Positions 10,081-19,900 of a stretch of 64,000 bases of DNA are shown here, one piece after another (within the stretch, counting starts at the first letter, position 1; every line of letters starts with the position of its first letter). Location: assembly GCA_029204225.1 (NCBI GenBank), contig CM055096.1, forward strand, positions 39,117,866-39,181,865, written 5' to 3'. The translations under genes were made by a program, and so were the position numbers. Source of the stretch: Diphasiastrum complanatum. Lineage: Eukaryota > Streptophyta > Lycopodiopsida > Lycopodiales > Lycopodiaceae. The notes below the pieces were generated by a model that worked only from the letters and a program-made list of their open reading frames with translations, did no database searches and was not told the DNA's origin.

Positions 10081-11115
10081 TTAGGGCCCTTTTTGCCCTT
10101 TTTGAACTCAAAAAGGGCCTCTTCCTTGCCTAAACATGTTTGCTAATTAAGATTAATTAACTCATTAATCATCCTATGTGGCAGTTCACCCTGGGTTCAT
10201 CCTGGGTTAACTTCTATTTTAGTAGGCTTCACTTAGGCCTAACATAATATAGCAAGGACACCTAATTTTTAATGTAGCCAAAAAATTTAAATCCAATATA
10301 ACATCTATTTTTTCAAGGCCTTCAAAATTCATCTTTTTTAGCTTAGAATGAGTGAAAAGAGGACCCGATATTTCCTTCGGCCCCCATCTTGAAAAAAAAA
10401 AAATTGAAAAAAAAGGAGGAGGGGGATGGGAGTACATTCCCCCCCTTGTACCCCCCCCCCCCTCCCCCGCGCTCTCTCTCTCTCTCCCTCGGGGCCAGCT
10501 GGCCCGTCGCGCCCCACCCACCCCTCCGGGCCGCTGGCCCTCGTTGATTCGTGTGGCCCGGAGGGCCACACCTAACACCTCCCCCTCCCTCATTGTCCTG
10601 TCAAAGAGGGAGGGGGGAGAACTGGGAGCGCGCGCTCATCGCGCTCCCACCCGGCTCAGCGGCTGGGAGCATGTGGGCGGGGGGGGGGGGGGGGGGGGGG
10701 TACAAGCGTACAAGGGGGGGGAATGTACTCCCATCCCCCCCCCCCCCCCCCCCCCCCCCCCCCTTTTTTTCAAATTTTTTTTTCAAAACGGGGGCCCAAG
10801 GAAATATCGGGCCCTCTTTTCACTCATTCTAAGCTTAAAAAGATGAATTTTGAAGGCCTTGAAAAACGGTTATATTGGTATTTAAAATTTAAATTTGAGC
10901 CTTGTCAAATCATCATTATTGTGGGTTGAGCAAGTAGAGTTAGAGGAGGGTTACTAGGAGGGTTAGAATTTGGAGATCTATTTTACACCATTGGATGTGC
11001 CATGTCATATGGACCATTCCATCTCACTTGTCACTCTCTTATTGTTACACATGTCGTCATTAACACTAATTATAATTAGTGAAGAGGCCCTTTTTGAGTC
11101 CAAAAAGGGCCCTAA
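10081..11115. mobile_element. Long-TIR element inserted in copia integrase
   Basis: The insertion is flanked by TTAGGGCCCTTTTTG at the left end and its exact complement at the right end. Both ends continue with ACTCAAAAAGGGCCTCTTC-like sequence. An inner pair of arms (about 10290-10450 and 10725-10890) is inverted and highly similar: TCAAGGCCTTCAAAATTCAT, then GAATGAGTGAAAAGAG, then a run of A/G and GGGAGTACATTCCCCC. The middle holds long C and G homopolymers and a GC-rich core. No transposase is readable. A possible 4-bp direct repeat AATG (10072-10075 and 11114-11117) flanks it if the left end is taken as 10076. A TA duplication is the alternative. Long arms suggest a MULE-like or foldback element, but the superfamily is not settled. 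Confidence 0.75.
10440..10762. repeat. Homopolymer C/G runs in hairpin core
   Basis: A C run at about 10441-10465, a G run of roughly 20 at 10679-10700 and C runs at 10734-10763 are separated by a GC-rich core and CT dinucleotides. The arms GGGATGGGAGTACATTCCCC and its complement can pair. The G runs could form quadruplexes. Open reading frames through this segment are low-complexity (poly-Pro or poly-Gly) and are not genes. Confidence 0.8.
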
Positions 11116-13281
11116 TGTTGTTGAGAGAAAGAACAAAACCTTAGTCACGAATCGGCCAAGTGTATGCTTGCTCATGCGACACATCCGAAATTCTTTTGGG
11201 CTGAAGCGATTTCCACTACAGCTTATATTCTGAACAGATGTCCGACTAAAAGTCTCTCAAACAAAACACAATATGAAATTTGGACAGGCTCCAAACCATC
11301 ATTATCAAACTTACGAGTTTTTGGTTGTATTGCTTATGTGCAAATATCGCAAAATCTCAAGAAGAAGTTCGACTTCTATTTTCATTAGCTACACTACTTC
11401 AGATAAAGCTTATAAGTTGTATGATCATGTTGAGTCGAAGATATTCACCAATCGGGATATCGTCTTTATCGAAGATCAGTTTATTGACCTCAAAGACAAG
11501 GGCAAAGCTCATATAGTCGAACTATGAGACTCTCCCGAAGTATCGAACACTTATGTTCCCACATCAACTATTCCTATTGAAAGTTGTAGCTCGTCCACTA
11601 AGACGAACAACTTATCGACAACGAATCCGAAGAAGATGATGTTGCAGCTCAACAACTACAACATGACAAAATAATCACCTTCATTCATTTTCCATAAGAT
11701 CGACAAGAGAACACAGACCACCTATAAGATATATCGAGGAGTCTGTATCTTTTCTTATTCAAGAGTCGACTATTGTCGAAGAGGCACTCAGTTAGCCCGA
11801 TTCTGATCTTTGGAAAGAAGCTATAGATAAAAAACATTCATCTCTTATCAAGAACCAGACTTGGACTATTGTCGAATTGCTTGCCAACAAAAATGTAGTT
11901 GATTGTAAATGGATATTCAAAATCAAATACAAGGCAGATGGAAGTATCGATCAAAGAAAAGCTCGACTTGTCGTGAGAGGATTCTCTCAAGTACATAATG
12001 TTGACTACACTGAGACTTTCAGTCCAGTGGTTAAACATTCTTATTGTCATTTGCTGTTGTAGCAGATTTAGTGGTACATCAAATGGATGTACAAACAACA
12101 TATCTTAATGGAGTTATCGAAGGAGATATTTACATGATGCAATCTGAAGGTTATAATATCAAAGGCAAACAAAATCATGTATGTAAACTCCACATATTAC
12201 TTTATGGCTTGAAGCAATTTGCTCAAGCATGTTTCACAAGATCAACACTTTTCTTATCGATCACGACTATAAACCAAGCACTTCAAATTCTTATGTCTAT
12301 TTCAAGTCAATGCAACATTCTTTTATTATCATCACTTTGTATGTAGTAGACGACAAACTACTTTTCAGCAACAATATCAATTTAATAAAAGAAGCTAAAT
12401 CAATGTTATCTTCAGAATTCGACATGAATGATCTGGACGAAGCTCATTATTGTCTAGGTATTCAAATCCAAAGAAACAAAAGTTGATTTACATTACTCAA
12501 CAAAGATACATTCACAATATGTTGATCAAATATAATCTGATTGCAAGTTAGCTCACTCATCGATGGACCTAGAACTCATATTGTCGAAGGACCAATGTCC
12601 TCAGACGATCGAAAAGAAAGAACAGATTTGTAAATATTCTTATCATTCGATAATAAGATCTCTTATATACGCAATGATCGGCATTAGACCATACATAGCT
12701 TTTGCAGTCAGTTCATGACTAATCTTGTTATTACACATTGGAAGGCTCTTATTAGAGTTTTGAGATATATTTGAGCTACTATGGACTTATGAATTTGTTA
12801 TGGAGCAGTCGACAACGACAAACTCAATATTCTCAGTGGTTATTCAGATGCAACTTGGACAAGAGATGTAGACACTCGTGAATCCACTTTTGGATTTACA
12901 TTCTTCTTCAACAACGATCCTATTTCATGGAACAATCGCAAGCAAACTTCAATAGCTATCTTCTACTGAATCAGAGTATATCGTAACCTCTCAAGCTACA
13001 AAGAAAGCAATATGGTTGAGAAACTTACTTTTAGATGTTTGTTTGAAACAATATGCTCCGACAACTTTATTTCGTGACAATCAAAGTGCCATTGCTTTAT
13101 CAGCCAAGCCTAGATTTCATTCTACAAAGTTCTCGACAAAGAGGTAAACTTGCAGTATTGTCGTGAACGCAAGATATGACAGCTGATATTTTTACCAAGG
13201 CTCTAAGCTTGGATGCACACAAAATTTTGTGCAGAACTAAGTTTAAAGGTCATGGCATTCATGGATTCAGATTAAGGGGGA
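11116..13281 (+). pseudogene. Copia integrase end, RT and RNase H
   Basis: This continues the element broken at 10081. VVERKNKTL and AEAISTTAYILNRCPTKSLS are the end of the integrase core. RVFGCIAYVQI follows, then an acidic linker with several stops. RT starts near 11880 with VDCKWIFKIKYKADGSIDQR and KARLVVRGFSQVHNVDYTET. It continues with [29 protein letters not shown] (for the usual YGLKQ.PR.W) and LYVVDDKLLFSN, where an extra V disturbs the YVDD box. RNase H remnants (WNNRKQTSIAI, FRDNQSAIALSA) run to about 13210 with many frameshifts. A purine tract AAGGGGGAC precedes the LTR at 13282. The copy is clearly inactive. Confidence 0.8.
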
Positions 13282-13700
13282 CTGTTGGATTATTTTACTT
13301 TTGGGAGTGATTCATCCGAATAATCTACATCCATTCATTATCTAATTCTGCAATTTTATTCGTGTTTCTACACAGTCTGCAGAAATAATCGAGAATCACT
13401 CAACAGGTGGCTCTGACATATTGGACAACCTCTTAGATCACAAACATAGGAATCACATCACACCAAAACCTAGTCAATTGGAAATTAGGCCTTGCCTTGA
13501 TCACCAAAATCAAAGCACAACAAATTTGCACCAAACCACACCAAATTCAGATCCAATAGCCCCTATTGGACTCCACAAAGACCAATGACTCTAACTCATT
13601 TTTTTCAATTTTCACATTGTACCTCCATATCTATTGATTATGTACAAGATGAATCTCTTGGATTACATTAAGATGAATTTCTTGGATCACATTAAGATGA
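13282..13700 (+). repeat. 3' LTR of copia element (end uncertain)
   Basis: TGTTGGATTATTTTAC follows the polypurine tract directly, as an LTR should. No second copy exists in the window because the 5' part of the element is missing, so the right limit is a guess. A short local duplication (GATGAATCTCTTGGATTACATTA / GATGAATTTCTTGGATCACATTA) at about 13650-13695 may mark the region just beyond it. Confidence 0.45.
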
Positions 13701-13870
13701 GTCGAATTTGGACTGTTTTAGTTGCGGGCAGTGGCCATTGAGCGGCTAATCACTCCATACTCGTTCGATACTAGTGTTGAATTGACCCATCTTTTAGAAT
13801 TAAGATGAATTCTCCTGAGCTGCTTGTTCAAAACACAGGAACATGCAATTAGAGCAAAGAAAGATAGGGA

Positions 13871-14284
13871 ATGATGAAGCAAGAGATGGGCTCCTCTCAA
13901 TTGTGGATCAGTATCAGAATGTCGTTGGTAAGATCCATGCTCTTTGCCACAGCTCTCATAGCCCTTCATGTGGTTTACATCCTCTCTTGTGCCCACCCAC
14001 CTTCTTGCAAACAGCCGGCCTTAGCAGATCCATCATCTCCGGCCTTTTATGAAACCTCTTTTGATCCACAGGCTTCTTTGTTCATCAGCCAAGGCAGGCC
14101 AGCCAACAGCAATATTCAGCTCAGATACAACTTCAAGTCCTATAAGAGTATGTTCAGCTTCAGCTGCACTACCAATGCGAAGCTAAGAAAGATCTGGATG
14201 ACGAACGGAATGGCAGAAGAAAGTAGAGCTTTTTTCAGCTCAATTGGAAGGTTTCGAAGGTTTCATGAGGCAGGGGCTGATTAA
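13871..14284 (+). CDS. Small membrane-anchored or secreted protein, unknown
   Basis: This 137-codon ORF runs ATG to TAA and has richer codon use than the surrounding transposon debris. Residues ~18-40 (SLVRSMLFATALIALHVVYI) form a hydrophobic signal peptide or anchor preceded by Arg. They are followed by a Cys-, Pro- and Ser-containing stretch (SCAHPPSCKQPA). The C-terminus is basic then acidic (IGRFRRFHEAGAD). Other Met codons are at residues 2, 6 and 17; the last would still keep the hydrophobic segment. This could be a small secreted peptide precursor, but it does not match CLE, RALF, PSK or CEP end motifs that I know. It sits between a copia LTR and the 3' end of the POT1-like gene on the opposite strand. 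No introns are evident. Confidence 0.4.
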   Translation: MMKQEMGSSQLWISIRMSLVRSMLFATALIALHVVYILSCAHPPSCKQPALADPSSPAFYETSFDPQASLFISQGRPANSNIQLRYNFKSYKSMFSFSCTTNAKLRKIWMTNGMAEESRAFFSSIGRFRRFHEAGAD

Positions 14285-15319
14285 ATCGAGCATGAAAGCT
14301 CTTTGCAGAGGAGCTCGTGTTGGGCAGGAGGTTTTGGATCTGAGACAGCTTGGACTAAAGGATTCAATTGGAATTGATCTGGTCCCCTCATCGCCCCTGG
14401 TGGGGAGACATCCATAAGCATCCTTTCAAAAATAACACTTTCGATTTTGAGTTTCAAATGTATTTGATCATGCTCTGTTCCCTTCTTTGTTTATGTCTTA
14501 GACAGTGGGGTGGCTGTCATCCATGTATGTGTCAAAACACGAGCTGACAAGTATTCAGCAAATGATCTGCACAGTCTGGATGCTTTTCTATCCCTTTTAA
14601 AACAATCAGACATTCTGCATGTAAAAGAGATCGATTGATACAGAAGTAGCCATGAGAAAACGCTACACAAGAAAATTAAGCATAAATTACTGAAGCAATT
14701 TCTTGACATATGGCTGTTCATTTGTAGCAAGCTACGAAGATCAGCTGCACATACAACCTTCCCTAAGCTTGCCAGAGCGAAAGAACGGCAGCATGTACAA
14801 GCATCCCTCAGCTTAGATTTGAGGAATACAAATTGAAGTTTTTGGGAGCAGCCTGGATTTGGCTTGAATTGGGGGAGCTAAGATCTGGCAGGGAAGATAG
14901 GCTTTGCTGATTTATCTGGAGAAAAAATTCGCAAGGATATCCTAGTTGTCTTGACATAAAAGGGAGACCATCCAGGGTGCAATTTGAAGCTAACTAGACT
15001 CCCCTCAATTTCACCTCAGAACATTTAAAACCATCGCGGAATTAAGAAATTACAACCTGATATTATGAATGATGCGCGATGCGCAACAACTGATCGTGTG
15101 CTTCTGATGGCAGCACTCAGCGATGTTTGCTTGTTGATCACCTTGGCAGCACTCCTCCCGATAGCTGCCTCGATTTTAATTTATATTTCAGACAAAAATG
15201 AAACCTAGCTCGGTACAACCTTCTCCAAAATTTCAATCTCCGAAGAAAGCAAAGAGTGCACTCGAGGCCTATTGGATTGCGCTAGCAAATGCTTGAACTC
15301 CTCGGGATCATGTGCCAGA

Positions 15320-15320
<1 letters not shown>
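14285..15320. other. Intergenic, no supported gene
   Basis: No coding region could be supported on either strand. The stretch lies between the small ORF and the first hAT element. Its content is moderately complex and non-repetitive. Confidence 0.5.

Positions 15321-15365
<45 letters not shown>
15321..15365. repeat. (GA)n microsatellite
   Basis: About 22 uninterrupted AG/GA repeat units lie here. The overlapping minus-strand reading frame with a Leu-Ser repeat is an artefact of the dinucleotide run. Confidence 0.95.
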
Positions 15366-15367
<2 letters not shown>

Positions 15368-15574
15368 GTTACCCGAACAACGGACGTGAACGAATGGACG
15401 TAACGAGAGAGACGTGGAAATTTTGATAACGTGGATTTTTTATTTTTCAGTTCTTTAATGATGACGGGAATTTTTTCCATGCAAAGAACTTTAAAATGGG
15501 TATTAGCTGACCTCATAAAAACCATAAGGTATAAAAGACCTTACTCTTTAATGTGTTGATTGGTTCTACTGTAC

Positions 15575-16235
15575 CATGATTGCAGAGCGATTCAGAATCA
15601 CGATCCCGATTCGCGATTCGGGATTTTCCCAGAATCGTGTAAAATCGATTTTTCTTTTTTTTTGAAATTTTTTTAAGCAATATGGGTATCAGATGAAAGC
15701 TCTGATCGAGGGGATTATGATTGTGCAGTTTGCCGACTGTTTCGGGTGCGAAACACCAAAACACGTGTTTTCACTCGGGAAGTTGGAAGGCCAAATCATG
15801 AAGAGGCCTTACCGTCGGGGCCGGGGTCTACCGGCAGCCCCCGGACCCCGCCGTTGGGGGGCATTGCCCCCCAAATCCCCCACCGGGGGCTACCGCCCCC
15901 CGAACCCCCTAGAGCTTCCTGCTATATAGACACTGTAGATAAAAATGCTACTGCCCCCCTGTAGATAAAAATGGGGTCCAAATGCGCGCCGAGAAGGGCC
16001 CAATATTTATGCCCCCAACTGTATGTACATTGCACTCACATCTCCAGTGAAACAATTGCAAAAGTGATCATCATCCATACAATTGATAGTACTGCACTTT
16101 TGAGAGGCAAAACGCTGGTTTGACCATTGATCCCCTAAAAAAATTTCAGCAATACGCTATTTTTCCAAAAAAAATAAATAAATAAATAAAATAATTGCGA
16201 TTCTGGGTCGCGAATCGCGATTCACTGCAACTATG
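15575..16235. mobile_element. hAT-type non-autonomous element, copy 1
   Basis: The 661-bp element is flanked by a perfect 8-bp target duplication TACTGTAC (15567-15574 and 16236-16243), the hAT signature. Its ends are CATGATTGCAG and, inverted, CATAGTTGCAG. Next to each end lie dense palindromic words of the type ATCGCGATTCG / GATTCGCGA. The interior has a block shared with copy 2: TGCCGACTGTTTCGGGTGCG (about 15729), a GTTTTCACTCGGGAAGTTGG block, then CCTTACCGTCGGGG and GC-rich hairpins such as GGGGGGCATTGCCCCCC. No transposase is encoded. It lies just beyond the 3' end of the POT1-like gene. Confidence 0.85.
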
Positions 16236-16515
16236 TACTGTACTAACAACAATAGATAACATTGAGAACTCAAAGGTCCTTATATAAGAATGAACTATCA
16301 GGGCACATGTTCTCTCTTGGCTTTTACAAGTGTCAACTAATAGCTTGCACAAGGCAGGTGACCTCCCTTCACTTCTAACAATAACATCATAATCCAAACA
16401 TATATGGTTGTTAATCTTGCTACTTTGTCCAGTGGTTGGAAGATGAAGGTAGAGAATGATGGTAGCACAGAATTAGATCTCGATTCTCTTCCAATACCTG
16501 TTCAACACTTTCAAC

Positions 16516-16929
16516 TTACTGCTGTACGATTCTGAAAGAAATGAGCTCAAAGCAGCGATACATGATAGTTGCATCCTTATCTATATGACATGAAACTTTA
16601 AGTTCAAAAGGGGAGTGGTTGTCTTTGCTAATTAGGATCCTGAGCAAAAGCTGCAGCAATATTCCATAGTCAATCTTTGATGAAAGCGTTAGAGTCCTCT
16701 CTGTAACATCTTTCTGTGGTTTACAACTGCTGCTATTCTGCTCAAATAAGCTTTCTGTAAAATCTGAACCATCTGTGCGTCCAATGCCAGCTTCAGGCTG
16801 AGCTGTCTGATTAGAACGATCACAGAAACTCTGAAAGACATCTTCTGCCTTTACATCTGCAAACATTTTGACTGCTACTTTGTTTTTAACGAGGATTGAG
16901 ATTTGACCAGACCCATCCCACACATGAAC
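16516..16929 (-). CDS. POT1: POT1-like gene, last exon (C-terminal OB fold)
   Basis: The acceptor is GTTAAAGTGCAG before 16929. The exon enters in phase 0 and encodes 137 residues to the stop at 16516. It starts [20 protein letters not shown] (OB-fold beta strands), continues through [17 protein letters not shown] and an acidic Ser-rich insert, then [17 protein letters not shown], and ends [26 protein letters not shown]. The preceding exon ends in phase 0, so the join is consistent. This is the most family-like part of the gene together with exons 63059-63186 and 42286-42416. Confidence 0.75.
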   Translation of the reverse strand, partial: VHVWDGSGQISILVKNKVAVKMFADVKAEDVFQSFCDRSNQTAQPEAGIGRTDGSDFTESLFEQNSSSCKPQKDVTERTLTLSSKIDYGILLQLLLRILISKDNHSPFELKVSCHIDKDATIMYRCFELISFRIVQQ

Positions 16930-19900
16930 CTGCACTTTAACAAACGTAGCTTCAATGTGAAGCAGCTACAGAAATTTCAATCTCGTACTTTACTGTGAAG
17001 CATGAACATTCAAATACTATATGTTGGTTGCATGAAAAAAAAAAAGGCGAACTTTGGAAAGCATTTTTGTTTTTTGATCGATTCTTTTTTCACAAAACAT
17101 AAATATGACCTACAAGAAATGGGCGATATATCCAGCTGATACTCTTTGCATTTATTGGTTGAGTTGTGCATGTGCATCGGATGTACACTCTGCAGAAGAT
17201 CATAATATGTTGGTCAGGTACCAGTTTGAACTCTAAGCCAAAACTAGATAGGTATCAATTAGTTATAAGAACCAATCCTTGAAGCAACATTTTTTTCAGA
17301 GAAAGCCAAACAGAATAATCTGGCGGAAATTTCGCTGAAGTAAGAATCAAACAAGAGAGCATCCAATCAGGCTACAGGTTTATACATGGCATGAGAGATA
17401 AAGACTGAAATGAAAAATCCATTTCGTTTTTTATAGAAATAAATCACGAGCATAACTCGTGGCAGCACATTACAACGTATTTTAATGGATGGAGCTAGGG
17501 TGGCAATCATTGAAGTGACAATTATACCAAGGTTGCAGTCCGCATTCCGGAACGCGATCCGGGATTTCCCATTAGGGTTTCCCGGAAAGCAAATTTTTTT
17601 TTTTTTTGTATAGTTGCCAATATGGGTATCATGTGAAAGGATATCAAAAAAGCAATTGCTATGCAGATCTGTTGTTTGGTTTCAGATGGCTGTGGGCTAC
17701 ATTGATTAGAAATCTGGACATCAATAGATGGTTCAAGAAAACTGGCTGCATTTTCATATGGTTTCAAAAATTTGGATTGTGTAGATTGCCGACTGTTTCG
17801 GGTGCGAAACACCAAAAAGTGTGTTTTCACTCAGGGAGTTGGAAGGCCAAATCATGAAGAGGCCTTACCATCGGGGGGCCTTAACGCCGTTGGGGGGAGT
17901 TGCCCCCCAAACCCTCCACCGGGGGGCTACCGCCCCCCGAACCCCCTGTTTCAGCTATTCCAAAAGAAGTATACAATTCCCGCCAATCTAAGGAAGGCTC
18001 CTTCTAACTCTTTCTATCATTTTCTAACAGAAAACGGAATCAGTAGATCTGCAAACTGATTTAGTTAGTATTAAACTCAAAAAAAAAAAAAATTGGCCAT
18101 TACTCCTTTTTCCACAAAAAAAAATTAAAAAAAAAAAATAAAAAAAAAAATTGCGATCCGGGTCGCGGATCGCTGACGTTCTGGATCGCACGATCCGGAA
18201 CGTTTTTGCAGTAGATCGTGATCCGCTGCAACACATAATTATACAAGCAGCTAAAAACAGCAATATTTTAGATTTCTGCTTCGAAAATGTAAGGGCATTC
18301 ATGCATTCTTAGAAAAGTCTATTTCAGAATAATGAATGATCTGAATACAGAGGAAAGAGCCTCCACAATATTTCTATGGAGATTATACATGACCTAAAAC
18401 TAGGACTAAAAGACTTCCTTAGGTTCCTTTGTTGGTGATTGGAGGAGTAATCATACTCACAAAAGTGCCATTCCTTGGTGCAAGTGATATTTACATGGTA
18501 AGTGGAGGAGACACAATTCTCATTGAAAAAGCCTTTTGGTGATCCAATCAGCTAGCTCCTGAAGGACAAGTAATTAGGGCCTTATTGATATCCTATCACG
18601 CTCAATGCCTCGTTAAAAAGTTTGACTTCAACATACTAGTTAACAAAATTGGGTCCATTTTGAGGTCATTTGATCACTAGTCATTAAAATTCCAGGAACC
18701 TGACAGATTAGTTGATCGCTTTGAGACCTTACTTGTAGATTGATCTATCTGCTACAATCAAGGCCCATTATTTTTTCATGCATAATCTTAGCACAGATGT
18801 GTTAAATGACTTGGTAGTTGAGGACTATTTATGGTAAAGAGGAAATTTTCCTGCGCAGAAAACTAGATCTTGGCTTTCTCTAGGTAGACATGTTATGTCA
18901 CGGACATAATTAGAATGCTGGCCTCTGGGTCAATCATTAGGAATAAGCTACATACTGTCTAGATGGAGGTAGGTGAAATTATAAAAGATAATCTTATCAA
19001 GGTTAAGGATGTAATAAACAGGGGAAATAAACAGGGAAGGAGGACACTTTGTAAGAAGGGCATTCTTGAGTGGAACAGAAGAAGTTGAAGCCAAAGGCCC
19101 TACTACTTGCAGCTGAAGATCCTTAGTTATACATATCAAAGGGCAATCTTGAGTGGAACAAAAGAAGTTGAAGCCAAAGACCCTACTTGCAACTGAAGAT
19201 CCTTAGTTATACATATCAAAAAGCATCAACTCGAGGGATGTCATCAAAATGAAGCAACCTATAGTCTTAGTTTAATGTGGAAAGGTTTGGTAAGCAGTAG
19301 GCTCCAAAATCACACCACTGGAGACCTGAGTTAGAAACAACAAAATTTTAGTAAGCAGTAGGTTCCAAAATCACACCACAGGAGACCTAAATTAGTAACA
19401 ACGAACCAATGGATCAACATTTTCCATTAAAAGGTAGTACAATTTGTGTAGCAAAGATGAAGTGTTTGGAGAATTTTTTACCTGAAATCAAAATGATGCT
19501 CTAAAGTTATAGCATCTAAGATAAATCAAAAATTCAAACGAATAGTTGAAACCCTGATTTTGAAATTGTGAAGTGACAATTAAAGAAGTTTTGATCCAAG
19601 TCCCACACTCATTGACTCGATTTCAATAGCTTTGGAGAAAATATCCGAGGAAGAATGCGAAAAAGAGCTAGCCAGGAGATAATTCATAAGTTACAAGTCC
19701 TTATTTATGGCCCCATTTGACTCTACATAACTGTTATTCAAATGGGGTCACGTGTTCATCCATTTCAGTGTCTTGCTTTATGTTCCAGGTGAATAAATGA
19801 TTAAGTGTTGTTTCCAATAGAGTGGTTTTGACTTTGTCCAATGACAAGAACTATGATCATCAGCTTTTGAATGATGAGATTATAAGACTACACCTCGTTG

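Noticed and set aside
10219-10929. Several overlapping open frames full of Pro, Gly, Arg and Ser
   Set aside because: They arise from poly-C, poly-G and CT runs inside the long-inverted-repeat element. All frames are open because stops need A/T, so they are not genes.
15205-15525. Minus-strand frame with a Leu-Ser repeat
   Set aside because: It is created by the (GA)n microsatellite.
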